NCBI GenBank assembly: GCA_963656065.1
Contig: CAVKGV010000001.1
Span: 1 to 64,000 of the forward strand
Reading direction: 5' to 3'
Origin: Hallerella sp963656065
GTDB lineage: Bacteria > Fibrobacterota > Fibrobacteria > Fibrobacterales > Fibrobacteraceae
Length of the DNA stretch: 64,000 bases
Of this stretch, positions 51,017 through 59,801 are shown in pieces. The notes below the pieces were generated by a model. The model was not told the origin of the DNA, did not search any database, and worked only from the letters and a program-made list of their open reading frames with translations. The translations under genes were made by a program, and so were the position numbers. Within the stretch, counting starts at the first letter, position 1. Each line of letters opens with the position of its first letter.

Positions 51017-51135
51017 CCGCGGACTACTCCCTGTTCCCTCATCCCTACTCCCTAGGAGCTTAAATGTCCGCGGCTCTAAGCCCTAAGATCTATCAACTAA
51101 GATCTGACACCCCGCCGGGGAAGCGGAAATCACTG

Positions 51136-53919
51136 TCAAAAATAGCTAGGCGCCTTGGCCCGGGCATCCTCGATGGGAACGGAAATCGACGAAGCCTTTT
51201 GCCTTGCACTTTCCGCGCGGAGCCCTTCTTGCGTTACGGCGAGTTCCTGCAAAAACTCCGACCGTTTTTTCGGATTCATCCAGCGTTCCAAAAGGCTCGC
51301 GCTCGAACCGGCATCTCTCGAATAGATGACCGGGGCGTCTGATTCGGGAGCGATCTTTACCGCCGTGTGAATCGCCGACGCAGCGGCACCGCCGACCATA
51401 ATCGGCGTCCGAAGACCTTCCGCCTTGAATGTTTTCGCCACATGGACCATCTCGTCAAGGCTTGGCGTAATCAGTCCCGAAAGCCCGACCATGTCAGGAT
51501 GATACTTGCGGACCGCTTCGACGATTTTTTCGCACGGCACCATCACGCCCAGATCGATTACTTCGTAATTGTTACAGGCGAGGACCACTCCGACGATATT
51601 CTTCCCGATGTCGTGAACATCGCCCTTGACCGTCGCGAGGACTATTTTTCCGGAACTTACGCTTTCCCCGACTTTCTTTTTCGCCTGGATATAGGGCATC
51701 AGCACGGCGACGGCTCGCTTCATCACTCGCGCGCTCTTGACCACCTGCGGCAGAAACATCTTGCCTTCGCCAAAAAGGGTTCCGACCTCGTTCATGCCGT
51801 CCATCAACGGACCTTCGATGATTTTCACCGGTTCGTCGATTTTTTTTCGCAGTTCCTCCACGTCCGCTTCGATAAACTCATCGACACCCTTGACCATCGC
51901 ATGGACAATCCTCTTTTCCACGGGAAGTTCCCGCCAGGCGAGGAGATCCTTCGAAGCCGCGCCGGAAAGCTTCCTGTTCCTGACCGTTTCCGCATAGGCG
52001 AGCAGCCTGTCCGTCGCATCGGGCCGCCGATTGAAAATCAGGTCCTCGATAAGTTCCCGCTCTTCTTCGGGAATATCCTCATACACGGGAAGCACGCCGG
52101 CATTCACTATCCCAAAATCCATCCCGGCAAGCCCCGCGTGGTAAAGAAAGCAGGAATGCATACTTTCCCGGATGGAATTGTTTCCCTTGAACGCAAAGCT
52201 CAGGTTACTCACGCCTCCGACGATATGCGCAAGCGGCAAATTTCCCTTGACATAGCGGCACGTTTCGATAAAGGCTTTCGCATAATCCGCATGCTCCGCC
52301 ATTCCCGTTCCGATGGTCAGAATGTTCGGGTCGAAGAGGATGTCCTCCGGCGGGAAGTCGAGCTTTTCGACAAGCAGCCGATACATCCGGGTGCAGACGT
52401 CCCGCTTCCGTTCGAATGTCGTCGCCTGGCCCTGTTCGTCAAACGCCATGCAGACGGCGGCAAATCCGTGGCGCCGAATTTCTTCCGCCCGATACAGGAA
52501 TTTTTCTTCGCCTTCCTTCAGGCTGATGGAATTCACGATTCCCTTTCCCTGGACGCATTCCATCCCGGCGACAAGCACGTTCCAGCGCGAGCTGTCTATC
52601 ATCACGGGACATCTGGCAACGTTCGGCTCCGACATCAACAGATTCAAAAAATGCACCATCGTCTTTTCGGAATCGATCATGCCGTCGTCTAAGTTCACAT
52701 CGATTACCTGGGCGCCGTTCTCCGCCTGGAGAGCCCCGATGTTCACCGCTTCCGAAAAATTTTCCGTATGGATCAGGTTCGCAAACTTCCGCGAACCCGC
52801 AATGTTCAAGCGTTCGCCGATATTGACGAAACGGCTGTCCGGTCCGACTTCTAGGCTTTCTAGGCCCGACAGTAAAATGTGTCCGCTTTTTTCGGGGACT
52901 TTGCGCGGCTCGCGTCCGCGGAGAATTTCCGCAAAATGCCCAATGTGATCGGGGGTCGTTCCGCAGCAACCGCCCACGATGTTCACCAGCTTCTCGTCCG
53001 CATAACGGGAAACCCACTCGCCCATCATCTCGGGCGTATCGTCATAGCCGCCGAACTGGTTCGGAAGCCCGGCATTCGGATGCACGGAAACGCGGAACGG
53101 AGCGTCCTGGATATCGCGCAAATGCGGGATCATGTCCTTTGCGCCAAGCGCACAGTTGAAGCCTATGCTGAACAGGGGGTAGCTCGAAAGCGAATGAAAA
53201 AAGGCCCGCGCCGTCTGCCCCGAAAGGATACGCCCCGACGCATCCGTGATGGTCCCTGAAACCATAACGGGAAACATTTTTCCGCGTTCGTCGCAAATTT
53301 CCCGGATAGCGTACAAGGCAGCCTTCGCGTTCAGCGTATCGAAAACCGTTTCGACAAGAAGGATGTCCGCACCGCCATCGAGAAGCCCGTTTACCGAAAC
53401 CCGATAAGATTCGACCAGTTCCCGAAACGTAACCGCGCGCACGGCAGGATCCGAAACGTCCGGGCTGATGCTCGCCGTCTTAGACGTAGGCCCGATAGAA
53501 CCCGCCACGAAACGCCGAACAGAAGAGACTCCCGCATCGCGCTCTTCCTTCGCCTTCGTTTCGACGGCCCGACGGGCGACCTGGGCGCTCGCCTTCGCCA
53601 TCTCATACGCAAATTCCGAAAGCCCGTATTCTTTCTGCCCGATAGGGGATGCGCCAAAGGAATCCGTTTCGATGATATCCGCACCGGCACAAAGGTACTC
53701 ATGGTGGATCCATTCAATCCTGTCCGGGCACGTGAGCGGCAAAATGTCGTTATTTCCCTGAAGTTCCTTGGGGTAATCGGCAAAACGTTCCCCCCGAAAA
53801 TCCTTTTCGGTAAGCTTCAGTCGCTGGACCATCGTCCCGAATCCGCCGTCAAGAATCAGGATGCGGTTTGCGGATTCTTCGAGAAGAGCCCGATACGATT
53901 CGGAAAGCGGTAATTTCAT
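51136..53919 (-). CDS. metH: Cobalamin-dependent methionine synthase lacking the reactivation domain
   Basis: 927 residues against about 1230 for the full enzyme. Homocysteine domain (ILDGGFGTMVQRLKL, SIGFNCALGAKDM and VGGCCGTTPDH carrying the zinc cysteines), pterin domain (FVNIGERLNIAGSRKFA, QVIDVNLDDGMID), B12 cap and cobalamin domain (GDVHDIGKNIVGVVL with His769 as cobalt ligand). It then stops shortly after VPIEDARAKAP, where the AdoMet-binding domain normally follows. That domain is encoded separately at 39385-40278. ATG 53919 has GAGG 5 nt upstream and a TATCTTTT element at 53961-53968. No cobalamin riboswitch is seen in the 127-bp upstream region. Confidence 0.95.
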   Translation of the reverse strand: MKLPLSESYRALLEESANRILILDGGFGTMVQRLKLTEKDFRGERFADYPKELQGNNDILPLTCPDRIEWIHHEYLCAGADIIETDSFGASPIGQKEYGLSEFAYEMAKASAQVARRAVETKAKEERDAGVSSVRRFVAGSIGPTSKTASISPDVSDPAVRAVTFRELVESYRVSVNGLLDGGADILLVETVFDTLNAKAALYAIREICDERGKMFPVMVSGTITDASGRILSGQTARAFFHSLSSYPLFSIGFNCALGAKDMIPHLRDIQDAPFRVSVHPNAGLPNQFGGYDDTPEMMGEWVSRYADEKLVNIVGGCCGTTPDHIGHFAEILRGREPRKVPEKSGHILLSGLESLEVGPDSRFVNIGERLNIAGSRKFANLIHTENFSEAVNIGALQAENGAQVIDVNLDDGMIDSEKTMVHFLNLLMSEPNVARCPVMIDSSRWNVLVAGMECVQGKGIVNSISLKEGEEKFLYRAEEIRRHGFAAVCMAFDEQGQATTFERKRDVCTRMYRLLVEKLDFPPEDILFDPNILTIGTGMAEHADYAKAFIETCRYVKGNLPLAHIVGGVSNLSFAFKGNNSIRESMHSCFLYHAGLAGMDFGIVNAGVLPVYEDIPEEERELIEDLIFNRRPDATDRLLAYAETVRNRKLSGAASKDLLAWRELPVEKRIVHAMVKGVDEFIEADVEELRKKIDEPVKIIEGPLMDGMNEVGTLFGEGKMFLPQVVKSARVMKRAVAVLMPYIQAKKKVGESVSSGKIVLATVKGDVHDIGKNIVGVVLACNNYEVIDLGVMVPCEKIVEAVRKYHPDMVGLSGLITPSLDEMVHVAKTFKAEGLRTPIMVGGAAASAIHTAVKIAPESDAPVIYSRDAGSSASLLERWMNPKKRSEFLQELAVTQEGLRAESARQKASSISVPIEDARAKAPSYF

Positions 53920-54046
53920 AAGGCCTCGCAATTAATATGCATATTTTCACATATCCGCATAAAAGATAGTATTTATTTTACCAAAAAAAAGGGAATTATT
54001 TTAAATCCCGCAACCGCCAGCCCCCTTCAAGCATCAAAAATACGAA

Positions 54047-54592
54047 ATGTCCGAAAACGAAATCATACAGCGCCTCCGAGCCGGAGACTTGAACGCCCTG
54101 AAAGAACTGTGGAAGGCAAACAGCGCCCACGTGCTGAACCTGGCCTTCCGCATCCTGCTAGACCGCGACAAGGCGGAAGACATCCTGATGGACGTATTTG
54201 TGGAAATCCCGGACGCAATCCGCAGCTTTCAAGGAAAGTCAAAGCTCTCCACATGGATCTACACGCTTACAAAGAACGCCTGCCTCATGAAGCTCCGCAA
54301 GGAAAAAATTCATCTGAAAATCGAAACGTCACGATCATTCGAAATCGAGGAAACCGCATTCGGTAAAACGGAAAGGACAGAGACGGCGCTTGACCGCGAA
54401 GCGCTTTCCTACGGGCTTTCGGTCCTGACACCGGAAATCCGCAGTCTCCTCTGGCTAAAAGACGCCGAAGGTCTCGACATCCAGACGCTTTCCGAAATTT
54501 TCAGCGCACCGGAAGGGACGCTCAAGGCGAGGCTTTCCCGCGCAAGGGCGCAAGTCCGAAACATCCTCGAAAAGGAGATCCGCTATGCTTGA
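54047..54592 (+). CDS. ECF-type RNA polymerase sigma factor
   Basis: 181 residues with region 2 (DLNALKELWKANSAHVLNLAF, DRDKAEDILMDVFVEIPDAI, LSTWIYTLTKNACL) and region 4 (LTPEIRSLLWLKDAEGLDIQ, FSAPEGTLKARLSRARAQVR). Short spacer and no region 3 identify an ECF factor. The 8-bp overlap with the next gene, a one-pass membrane protein, supports a sigma/anti-sigma pair. Promoter specificity unknown. It is divergent from metH, with 127 bp between them holding both promoters. Confidence 0.93.
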   Translation: MSENEIIQRLRAGDLNALKELWKANSAHVLNLAFRILLDRDKAEDILMDVFVEIPDAIRSFQGKSKLSTWIYTLTKNACLMKLRKEKIHLKIETSRSFEIEETAFGKTERTETALDREALSYGLSVLTPEIRSLLWLKDAEGLDIQTLSEIFSAPEGTLKARLSRARAQVRNILEKEIRYA

Positions 54593-54917
54593 CGAAATCG
54601 ATTTTTCCAAGTCGTTGAAGCTTGAACCCCGAAGCGATTCCTGGGACAAAGTTGTCGCGCGGATAGCGCAGAAAGAGGAAAAAAGGGAAAGAGAAAAGTT
54701 CTTCGGATTTTCCGCAATCTCCATTGCGGCGAGTCTCCTTCTTATCATAGGCGCCGTCGCGATAAGCTTTACCGCCAAGACGACCGCGTTCTCCTCTAGT
54801 AGCTCTTCCGACGAATACACGATAGAATCCCTCACATGGTTCCATTCGCTGGGTTCCGGTGAAGCGGTCAGCTCGTTTTCTACTCCAATCGACACTTATT
54901 ACGCAACAAGGGAATAA
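54585..54917 (+). CDS. Putative anti-sigma factor, single-pass membrane protein
   Basis: 110 residues: a charged cytoplasmic part of about 45 residues (FSKSLKLEPRSDSWDKVVAR), one membrane segment (SAISIAASLLLIIGAVAISF) and a short Ser/Thr-rich outer tail. Size, topology and the 8-bp overlap with the ECF sigma gene fit an anti-sigma factor, but no zinc-finger or RsiW-type motif is recognisable, so the assignment rests on context. Confidence 0.65.
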   Translation: MLDEIDFSKSLKLEPRSDSWDKVVARIAQKEEKREREKFFGFSAISIAASLLLIIGAVAISFTAKTTAFSSSSSSDEYTIESLTWFHSLGSGEAVSSFSTPIDTYYATRE

Positions 54918-54919
54918 TC

Positions 54920-55423
54920 ATGAAAAAAAAAACCACGCCGTTCTGGATTTGCGGGCTCATTTTCGCTGCCGCCGCCGGATTCTTTGCAAGCTCCGCCTTG
55001 CTTTGTCACGAACCTCCCCCGCCTCCGGAATATTCCGAACCATCCAGACCCGACCAGGATTTTTCCGGCAAAAAGGATTTAGGAATCAAGCACCAGATCG
55101 ACAGCGCGCTCGGGCTTTCGGCAAGACAGATTGCCTTGCTGGATTCTAACGGCCATGCCTGCGACTCCATCCGAAAGGAAATGAAGAAAGCGATTCACGA
55201 AAAGGAAAGGCGTCTTCACGATATTCTCGATGCGGATTCGGTAAACGCAGCGGATCTCCAGGTCGTAAGAATGGAGCTTCTCATCCTGAACGAAAAACGG
55301 CTCGATTCGCGAATTGCGGACATCCAGTTTTTCAAAAGCGTCTTGACACCTGCGCAGAGAATCAAGCTTAAGGAAATGCCACGGAATCAGGACAAGCCGA
55401 AACATTTCCCGAAGAAGCAATAA
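54920..55423 (+). CDS. Periplasmic Spy/CpxP-like (heavy-metal sensor type) protein
   Basis: 167 residues: N-terminal anchor or signal (WICGLIFAAAAGFFASSALL), a proline-rich stretch, then a long helical region with LGLSARQIALLDSNGHACDS and FFKSVLTPAQRIKLKEM, the paired L(T/S)xxQ helices of Spy/CpxP and heavy-metal-sensor proteins. In related loci such a protein senses envelope damage or metal and works with the ECF sigma and anti-sigma factor encoded just upstream. It is the third gene of the unit, 2 bp after the second. Confidence 0.65.
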   Translation: MKKKTTPFWICGLIFAAAAGFFASSALLCHEPPPPPEYSEPSRPDQDFSGKKDLGIKHQIDSALGLSARQIALLDSNGHACDSIRKEMKKAIHEKERRLHDILDADSVNAADLQVVRMELLILNEKRLDSRIADIQFFKSVLTPAQRIKLKEMPRNQDKPKHFPKKQ

Positions 55424-55484
55424 TAAATGTTTTTGTAAGCGAAATAAAGAATACAACCCCCTTTTCATTCGCAAAAAAAAGAAC

Positions 55485-55551
55485 TATATTGAGAGTGATT
55501 TCCTCCATACCCCAAACAAGCGTAGGTCTCTTCGGAGACCTACGTTTGTTT
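55485..55551 (+). ncRNA. Possible short RNA ending in a strong hairpin
   Basis: TATATTG at 55485-55491 looks like a -7 promoter element 23 bp before a terminator hairpin, so a transcript of about 55-60 nt could be made. It may equally be just the tail of the sigma operon message. No family recognised. Confidence 0.25.
55514..55551 (+). terminator. Bidirectional terminator between the sigma operon and dusA
   Basis: AAACAAGCGTAGGTCTC, tetraloop TTCG, then the complement ending in TTTGTTTT: a 17-bp stem with one G-T pair and A/T tracts on both sides. Confidence 0.9.
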
Positions 55552-55566
55552 TAAAGAGCATACAGA

Positions 55567-56550
55567 CTAACAATCCACAGCGTCCATCGCCCGCAAAACC
55601 ACGTCGATACCGGAACCGTCCCGCGGCGATTCCTCGGACAAAATCTGCCGGAACCTTTTTCCTCCGGGGAATCCGGCAAACAGCCCATAAAGATGCTTCG
55701 TGAGAATCGTCAGGGGAACGCCTTCCCGGAGCGCCTCTTCCACATAGGGAAGAAAATTTTTCAGAAGTTCCTTCCTGTCTTTCGGCGCGCTATCAGTCAG
55801 CCCAAAAATTTCGGAATCGGCATGAGCGAGAATCCAGGGATTTGCATAGACCGCCCGCCCCATCATCACGCCATCGACGTGCTCTAGATGCGCCTTCGCC
55901 TGTTCAAGCGTTTTGATATCGCCGTTAATGGAAATATCGAGTTCGGGATACTTTTCCTTGAGGCGGTAAACCGTCTCGTATTGGATCGTCGGCTTTTCTC
56001 GGTTTTCCTTGGGCGTGTAACCGCGGAGCCTTGCCGTCCGGGCATGGATGATGAAAGCATCGCACTTTGCGCGAGCAACCGTTTCGATAAAATCCGCGAA
56101 GAATTCCCAACCGACAAACTCATCGACTCCAATCCGGGTCTTGACCGTCACAGGAATCTTCACCGCGGCTTTCATCTCGGCGACGCATTCCGCGACCAGA
56201 TCTTTCTTCTTCATGAGAACGGCTCCGAATGAACCGCACTGGACGCGCTCGGACGGGCAGCCACAATTCAGGTTCACCTCGTCAAAGCCGGCATCCTCGA
56301 TCATCTTCGCGCATTCCGCCAGCATTTTCGGCTCGGAACCGCCGAGCTGCAGCGCAACAGGATTTTCCACCGGATGGTGCTTCAGAAATTTTGGGCCGGC
56401 ATGTAAAAGCGCGTTCGCGACGACCATTTCTGTATAAAGCAAGACATTTTTTGAGAGCAGCCGTAGAAAAAAACGTTCGTGCCTATCCGTAAAATCGAGC
56501 ATCGGCGCAACGGAAAGGCGCCTATGAAAATGTAGCTTAGCAGAATCCAT
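55567..56550 (-). CDS. dusA: tRNA-dihydrouridine synthase A
   Basis: 327 residues. FMN-barrel enzyme with SVAPMLDFTDRHERFF, PVALQLGGSEP, EVNLNCGCPSERV (catalytic Cys98), TVKTRIGVDE, FIIHARTARLRGYTPKENRE and VDGVMMGRAVYANPW. The DusA subtype is indicated by the HARTA..GYTPKENR block. It reduces U20 in tRNA D-loops. TAGCTTTC at 56555-56562 lies 4 bp before the ATG, so it is probably leaderless. Confidence 0.93.
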   Translation of the reverse strand: MDSAKLHFHRRLSVAPMLDFTDRHERFFLRLLSKNVLLYTEMVVANALLHAGPKFLKHHPVENPVALQLGGSEPKMLAECAKMIEDAGFDEVNLNCGCPSERVQCGSFGAVLMKKKDLVAECVAEMKAAVKIPVTVKTRIGVDEFVGWEFFADFIETVARAKCDAFIIHARTARLRGYTPKENREKPTIQYETVYRLKEKYPELDISINGDIKTLEQAKAHLEHVDGVMMGRAVYANPWILAHADSEIFGLTDSAPKDRKELLKNFLPYVEEALREGVPLTILTKHLYGLFAGFPGGKRFRQILSEESPRDGSGIDVVLRAMDAVDC

Positions 56551-56841
56551 GAAAGAAAGCTAAAAATTTTGAACGTCTCCTTGAAACGCCGAACCCGAAT
56601 ATCTGGGCTTTTGGGGATTCGGGAACGGTTAGCTCTCAACAGTTCTAAGCTCTAAGATCTGATATTCCCGTTTCCATTTTTAACCAGGCTTAACCCGGAA
56701 ATAAAATAATTCTTACACACTTACAACACGATTTCTTTTTAGATTAGACTTCAAATACTTTCAATCCAAAGGATATCCATATATTTTTTTACACACCAGC
56801 TTATGGAATTTTCCATAAGGAAAACAGGGATTGTCTTGGAT
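56551..56841. other. Intergenic region before the type IX substrate gene
   Basis: No gene seen. It contains an isolated TCTAAG/ATCTGA repeat motif (56643-56662), a possible promoter element TAGATTAG near 56741, and an inverted repeat at 56800-56819. Confidence 0.6.
56800..56819. promoter_or_regulatory. Operator-like inverted repeat
   Basis: CTTATGGAA, spacer TT, TTCCATAAG: perfect 9-bp arms located between the probable promoter and the ATG at 56842. It could bind a dimeric regulator. Confidence 0.45.
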
Positions 56842-59226
56842 ATGAATCAAAAAACTTTTTTCTATACCCTTCTTTCCGGAGCGCTCGCTCTAAGCTTTGC
56901 CGCATCCGGGGACGCCTACACATGGCCGCATTACCGCTCCGACCTCGATTACGACACCAAGTCAAATATCGGAATCATCAATCCGCCGACACAGTTCAAC
57001 GACAACTGTTCCGGAGTAACCGGGAGAAAGGCCGGCAAATGGTGGGCTTTCTATTGGGGAAGTGACCGCGATTCGCGCATAACCGACGTGACAATCGACA
57101 GCATCCTGAAAAAATACGACACGGACTTCGAATATCTCTACAATACGCTCGGCTGGGCTCCCGACGCGCAGGCCCAGGATGGCAAATACAGCGCCATCTA
57201 CTATTACGGTTCGGGAACATGCGCCGGTGGCGCCAAGACCGATACAACCGGCGGATGGCAAAGCTATGCCGCGGGATACACGGCGGTCGTCGCCTCCTTC
57301 TATCCGCTTTACAGTTTCAACACGTCATGCCCTTACAGCGATCGCGTTGCCCAGATGGACGCCATGATCCACGAAGGCATCCATTCCATGACAAACGGAT
57401 ATCCCGGAGCCAAGCAGGCGCACTGGTTCCAGGAAGCGGGCAACACATGGATCCAGCAAGACATGTTCTCGCACAGGAACGGTATCTATTCCGGCATGGG
57501 ATTTCTCAACGCCGCGACCCTGATGGCCCCCTTTATGCCTATCGAATGCTATTCGGGATGGCTTATAGACGGTTCGTTCGGCGGTCCTGGCGCACAGGGA
57601 GTAAACGCGAACCAGAGATATCTCCTGGGAGGCTCCCAATATTCGAATATCTTCCCCACGTTCCTCGGGACATGGCTCGGAACGGGTGCCGTCCGCTGGA
57701 TTTACGGCAACGCGACGGGAAACAACAAAAACACCTATCTGCTCGAAACCTACGGAAAGGATTACGGTCTAGGCGATGCGGGCGTGCGCAGGCTCATCAC
57801 GGAATTTCGCGCAAAGCTCGCCCTTCTCGACATGAAGGAATGGTCCGAAGAGATGCGCAACCTCCTGAACCAAAACTTCGGCGGGACAAGCTACTGGGAA
57901 CAGGATTACTGGGACAACAAGAACTATTCCTACACATGGAAAATGACGCCCTACCAGAACGTGACGGCAAGCGGCAACTATCTGGTCCCGAACTCCGATA
58001 TCACGCCGGGCTGGTCCGGAGCGAACTACATTCCGCTCAAGGTGAACTCGGGAGCAAGTAACATATCCGTGTCTTTCTATCTCGACGGGAACAATTCCAA
58101 CTCCACCAACATGAACTTTCTCCTCTGCTACCGCGCAACGGACGGAACGCCTATCTACAGCGAGCCCATCACGGGAGAAGGCACAGTCACGCTCCGACTC
58201 GACAAGACGCCCTCTTCGACAAACGGTTCGCCGATCGTCTTTGCTGTCGCCGTGAATACCGAATACAATTATTCCGGGAACGAAGACATTCGCAAGAACC
58301 ATTACGGCTATAAGATCAAACTCGAATCGGGAATCAGCGGGGCTGGCGACGCCAATACGCCATACTACCGGGATTTTAACCTCAGCTACGATTGGCCAAA
58401 GCTTTCTAGCAGCAGCGGAGCGTCAAGTTCTTCAAGTTCTTCATCCTCGCAGCAATCCTCTTCCAGCCTCTCTTCAAGCTCCGTCAGCTCCAGTTCAAGC
58501 GTCCAGGTCACGACCGTCCGCACATTCCCCGTGAGCGTAACCCTTCCGATAGACGACAATTACGCCAGCGTTTCGTTCGACATGCAGCTTGCCGACGTGG
58601 CAAACGCACTCGGAATCGATTCCGACAAGCTTTCGACCTCGGCAACCTATTTCGCCATCGACTCGAACGGCGATGAAGACACCCTGTCAACGACCATCGG
58701 AAACGGCCACTGGTTTGATAAAAACGGTTACCCGGAAAGTTACGGTGCGAATTCCTACATCTATTCCGAACTGAATCTTTCCCTCGGAAAGGCCTCGGTC
58801 GGACACTACCCGAACCGGGTTTCAGATGGAGAAACATACACATTCAAGCAAGGATTGCGCTACGGCAGCAAGCGAGTCCTCTACAATGTCGTTGTGACGA
58901 TTACAAACGAAAAGTCAAGCGAATCTTCCGAAACGACAACCGCGCTGATGTACGGCCTGAACGGTCCGGCAAAGCAAATCGATCTTTCTTACGCCAACGG
59001 CTTCCTGAACATCGATTATACGCTGAAACGCCGCGACAATGTGAAAATCAGCATCTTCAGCCCATACGGCGCCCTGCTCCACACGGAAATTTCCGGAATG
59101 CAAGACGCGGGAACGCATCGCTACAGCTTCGACTTCAAAAAGTCTGGCTTCCCGAATGCGACATACATCGTGAAAATTTCCACGGGCGATTACCGCGAAG
59201 CGAAATCCATAAACGTTTTCCGCTAG
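56842..59226 (+). CDS. Secreted metallopeptidase-like protein with DUF4859 and type IX sorting domain
   Basis: About 794 residues. Signal peptide (MNQKTFFYTLLSGALALS); N-terminal domain to about 360 containing MIHEGIHSM (HExxH) and WFQEAGNTW, which suggests a zinc peptidase-like fold related to DUF6055; a beta-domain; a serine-rich linker (about 525-552); DUF4859 (FPVSVTLPIDDNYASVSFDM, YFAIDSNGDEDTLSTT); and a C-terminal sorting domain (VKISIFSPYGALLHTE, GFPNATYIVKIS). The last makes it a type IX secretion substrate of the PorU system. ATG 56842 is chosen since an ATG at 56803 lies inside the inverted repeat. Confidence 0.8.
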   Translation: MNQKTFFYTLLSGALALSFAASGDAYTWPHYRSDLDYDTKSNIGIINPPTQFNDNCSGVTGRKAGKWWAFYWGSDRDSRITDVTIDSILKKYDTDFEYLYNTLGWAPDAQAQDGKYSAIYYYGSGTCAGGAKTDTTGGWQSYAAGYTAVVASFYPLYSFNTSCPYSDRVAQMDAMIHEGIHSMTNGYPGAKQAHWFQEAGNTWIQQDMFSHRNGIYSGMGFLNAATLMAPFMPIECYSGWLIDGSFGGPGAQGVNANQRYLLGGSQYSNIFPTFLGTWLGTGAVRWIYGNATGNNKNTYLLETYGKDYGLGDAGVRRLITEFRAKLALLDMKEWSEEMRNLLNQNFGGTSYWEQDYWDNKNYSYTWKMTPYQNVTASGNYLVPNSDITPGWSGANYIPLKVNSGASNISVSFYLDGNNSNSTNMNFLLCYRATDGTPIYSEPITGEGTVTLRLDKTPSSTNGSPIVFAVAVNTEYNYSGNEDIRKNHYGYKIKLESGISGAGDANTPYYRDFNLSYDWPKLSSSSGASSSSSSSSSQQSSSSLSSSSVSSSSSVQVTTVRTFPVSVTLPIDDNYASVSFDMQLADVANALGIDSDKLSTSATYFAIDSNGDEDTLSTTIGNGHWFDKNGYPESYGANSYIYSELNLSLGKASVGHYPNRVSDGETYTFKQGLRYGSKRVLYNVVVTITNEKSSESSETTTALMYGLNGPAKQIDLSYANGFLNIDYTLKRRDNVKISIFSPYGALLHTEISGMQDAGTHRYSFDFKKSGFPNATYIVKISTGDYREAKSINVFR

Positions 59227-59245
59227 GCACCAAGCTTTAAGGATT

Positions 59246-59275
59246 AAAAGGTTCCGGCTTTCCCCGGGACCTTTT
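59246..59275 (+). terminator. Terminator after the type IX substrate gene
   Basis: AAAAGGTTCCGG, 6-base loop, CCGGGACCTTTT with further T residues; one T-G pair. Confidence 0.85.
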
Positions 59276-59322
59276 TCTGTTTTAGGCTTTGGACGTCCAG
59301 TTTCCAACAATCCTTTCTATTT

Positions 59323-59332
59323 TATATTTTTG
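59323..59332 (+). promoter_or_regulatory. TATATTTTTG -7 element of the deaminase gene
   Basis: It ends 4 bp before the ATG at 59337, leaving no room for a ribosome site. Confidence 0.55.
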
Positions 59333-59336
59333 ACCC

Positions 59337-59801
59337 ATGAATCCCGAATTTCTGAAACGTTCCATTGCACTTGCCGAGCAAAGCGTCCAAAACGGTGGCG
59401 GACCTTTCGGAGCCGTTATCGTCAAAGACGGACAAATCGTCGCGGAAGCGGAAAATTCGGTCACAAAGGATATGGATCCGTCTGCACACGCCGAGGTGAA
59501 CGCCATCCGCAAGGCCTGTAAAATTCTCCAGACACACGAACTTTCCCGGACAGAAATTTACTGTTCCTGCGAACCGTGCCCCATGTGCCTTTCCGCCATC
59601 TACTGGGCACGCATTCCGAAGGTTTACTTTGCCGCCGACCGAGCCGACGCCGCAAATGCCGGTTTCAGCGACGACTTTATTTATTCCGAAATCGAAAAGC
59701 CTGTAAAAAAACGCAGCATTTCGATGGTTCAAGCCAAAACGCCCGACCACAAAAAACCTTTCGAGGCGTGGACCGAAAAAAAAGACAGGATGGATTACTG
59801 A
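59337..59801 (+). CDS. guaD: Guanine deaminase (cytidine deaminase fold)
   Basis: 154 residues of the CDA-fold guanine deaminase type. GGGPFGAVIVKDG, the zinc site HAEVNAIR (His51, Glu53) and EPCPMCLSAIYWARI (Cys81, Cys84), then DDFIYSEI and the typical C-terminal FEAWTEKKDRMDY that closes over the active site. It converts guanine to xanthine. A tRNA adenosine deaminase is the alternative, but the C-terminal block favours GuaD. It is coupled to mqnE by a TGATG overlap. Confidence 0.88.
   Translation: MNPEFLKRSIALAEQSVQNGGGPFGAVIVKDGQIVAEAENSVTKDMDPSAHAEVNAIRKACKILQTHELSRTEIYCSCEPCPMCLSAIYWARIPKVYFAADRADAANAGFSDDFIYSEIEKPVKKRSISMVQAKTPDHKKPFEAWTEKKDRMDY

Larger units (their letters stand above)
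50646..51135. repeat. Repeat-filled intergenic region A
   Basis: No gene is credible in these 490 bp. It holds a GAGTGGAGTGTG segment (about 50656), two hairpin repeats (50700-50730 and 50758-50790), short AT-rich inverted text around 50840-50880, one copy of a 112-bp structured element (50905-51016), and TCTAAG/CTAAGATCTGA motifs to 51110. The same components recur in region B (60863-61412). Confidence 0.85.

Noticed and set aside
53920..54046. Cobalamin riboswitch upstream of metH
   Set aside because: Only 127 bp separate metH from the divergent sigma gene and no B12-box-like sequence or suitable long fold is visible.
56803..56841. Start of the type IX substrate at ATG 56803
   Set aside because: That ATG lies inside a perfect inverted repeat and would put a charged extension before the signal peptide; 56842 gives a standard signal.
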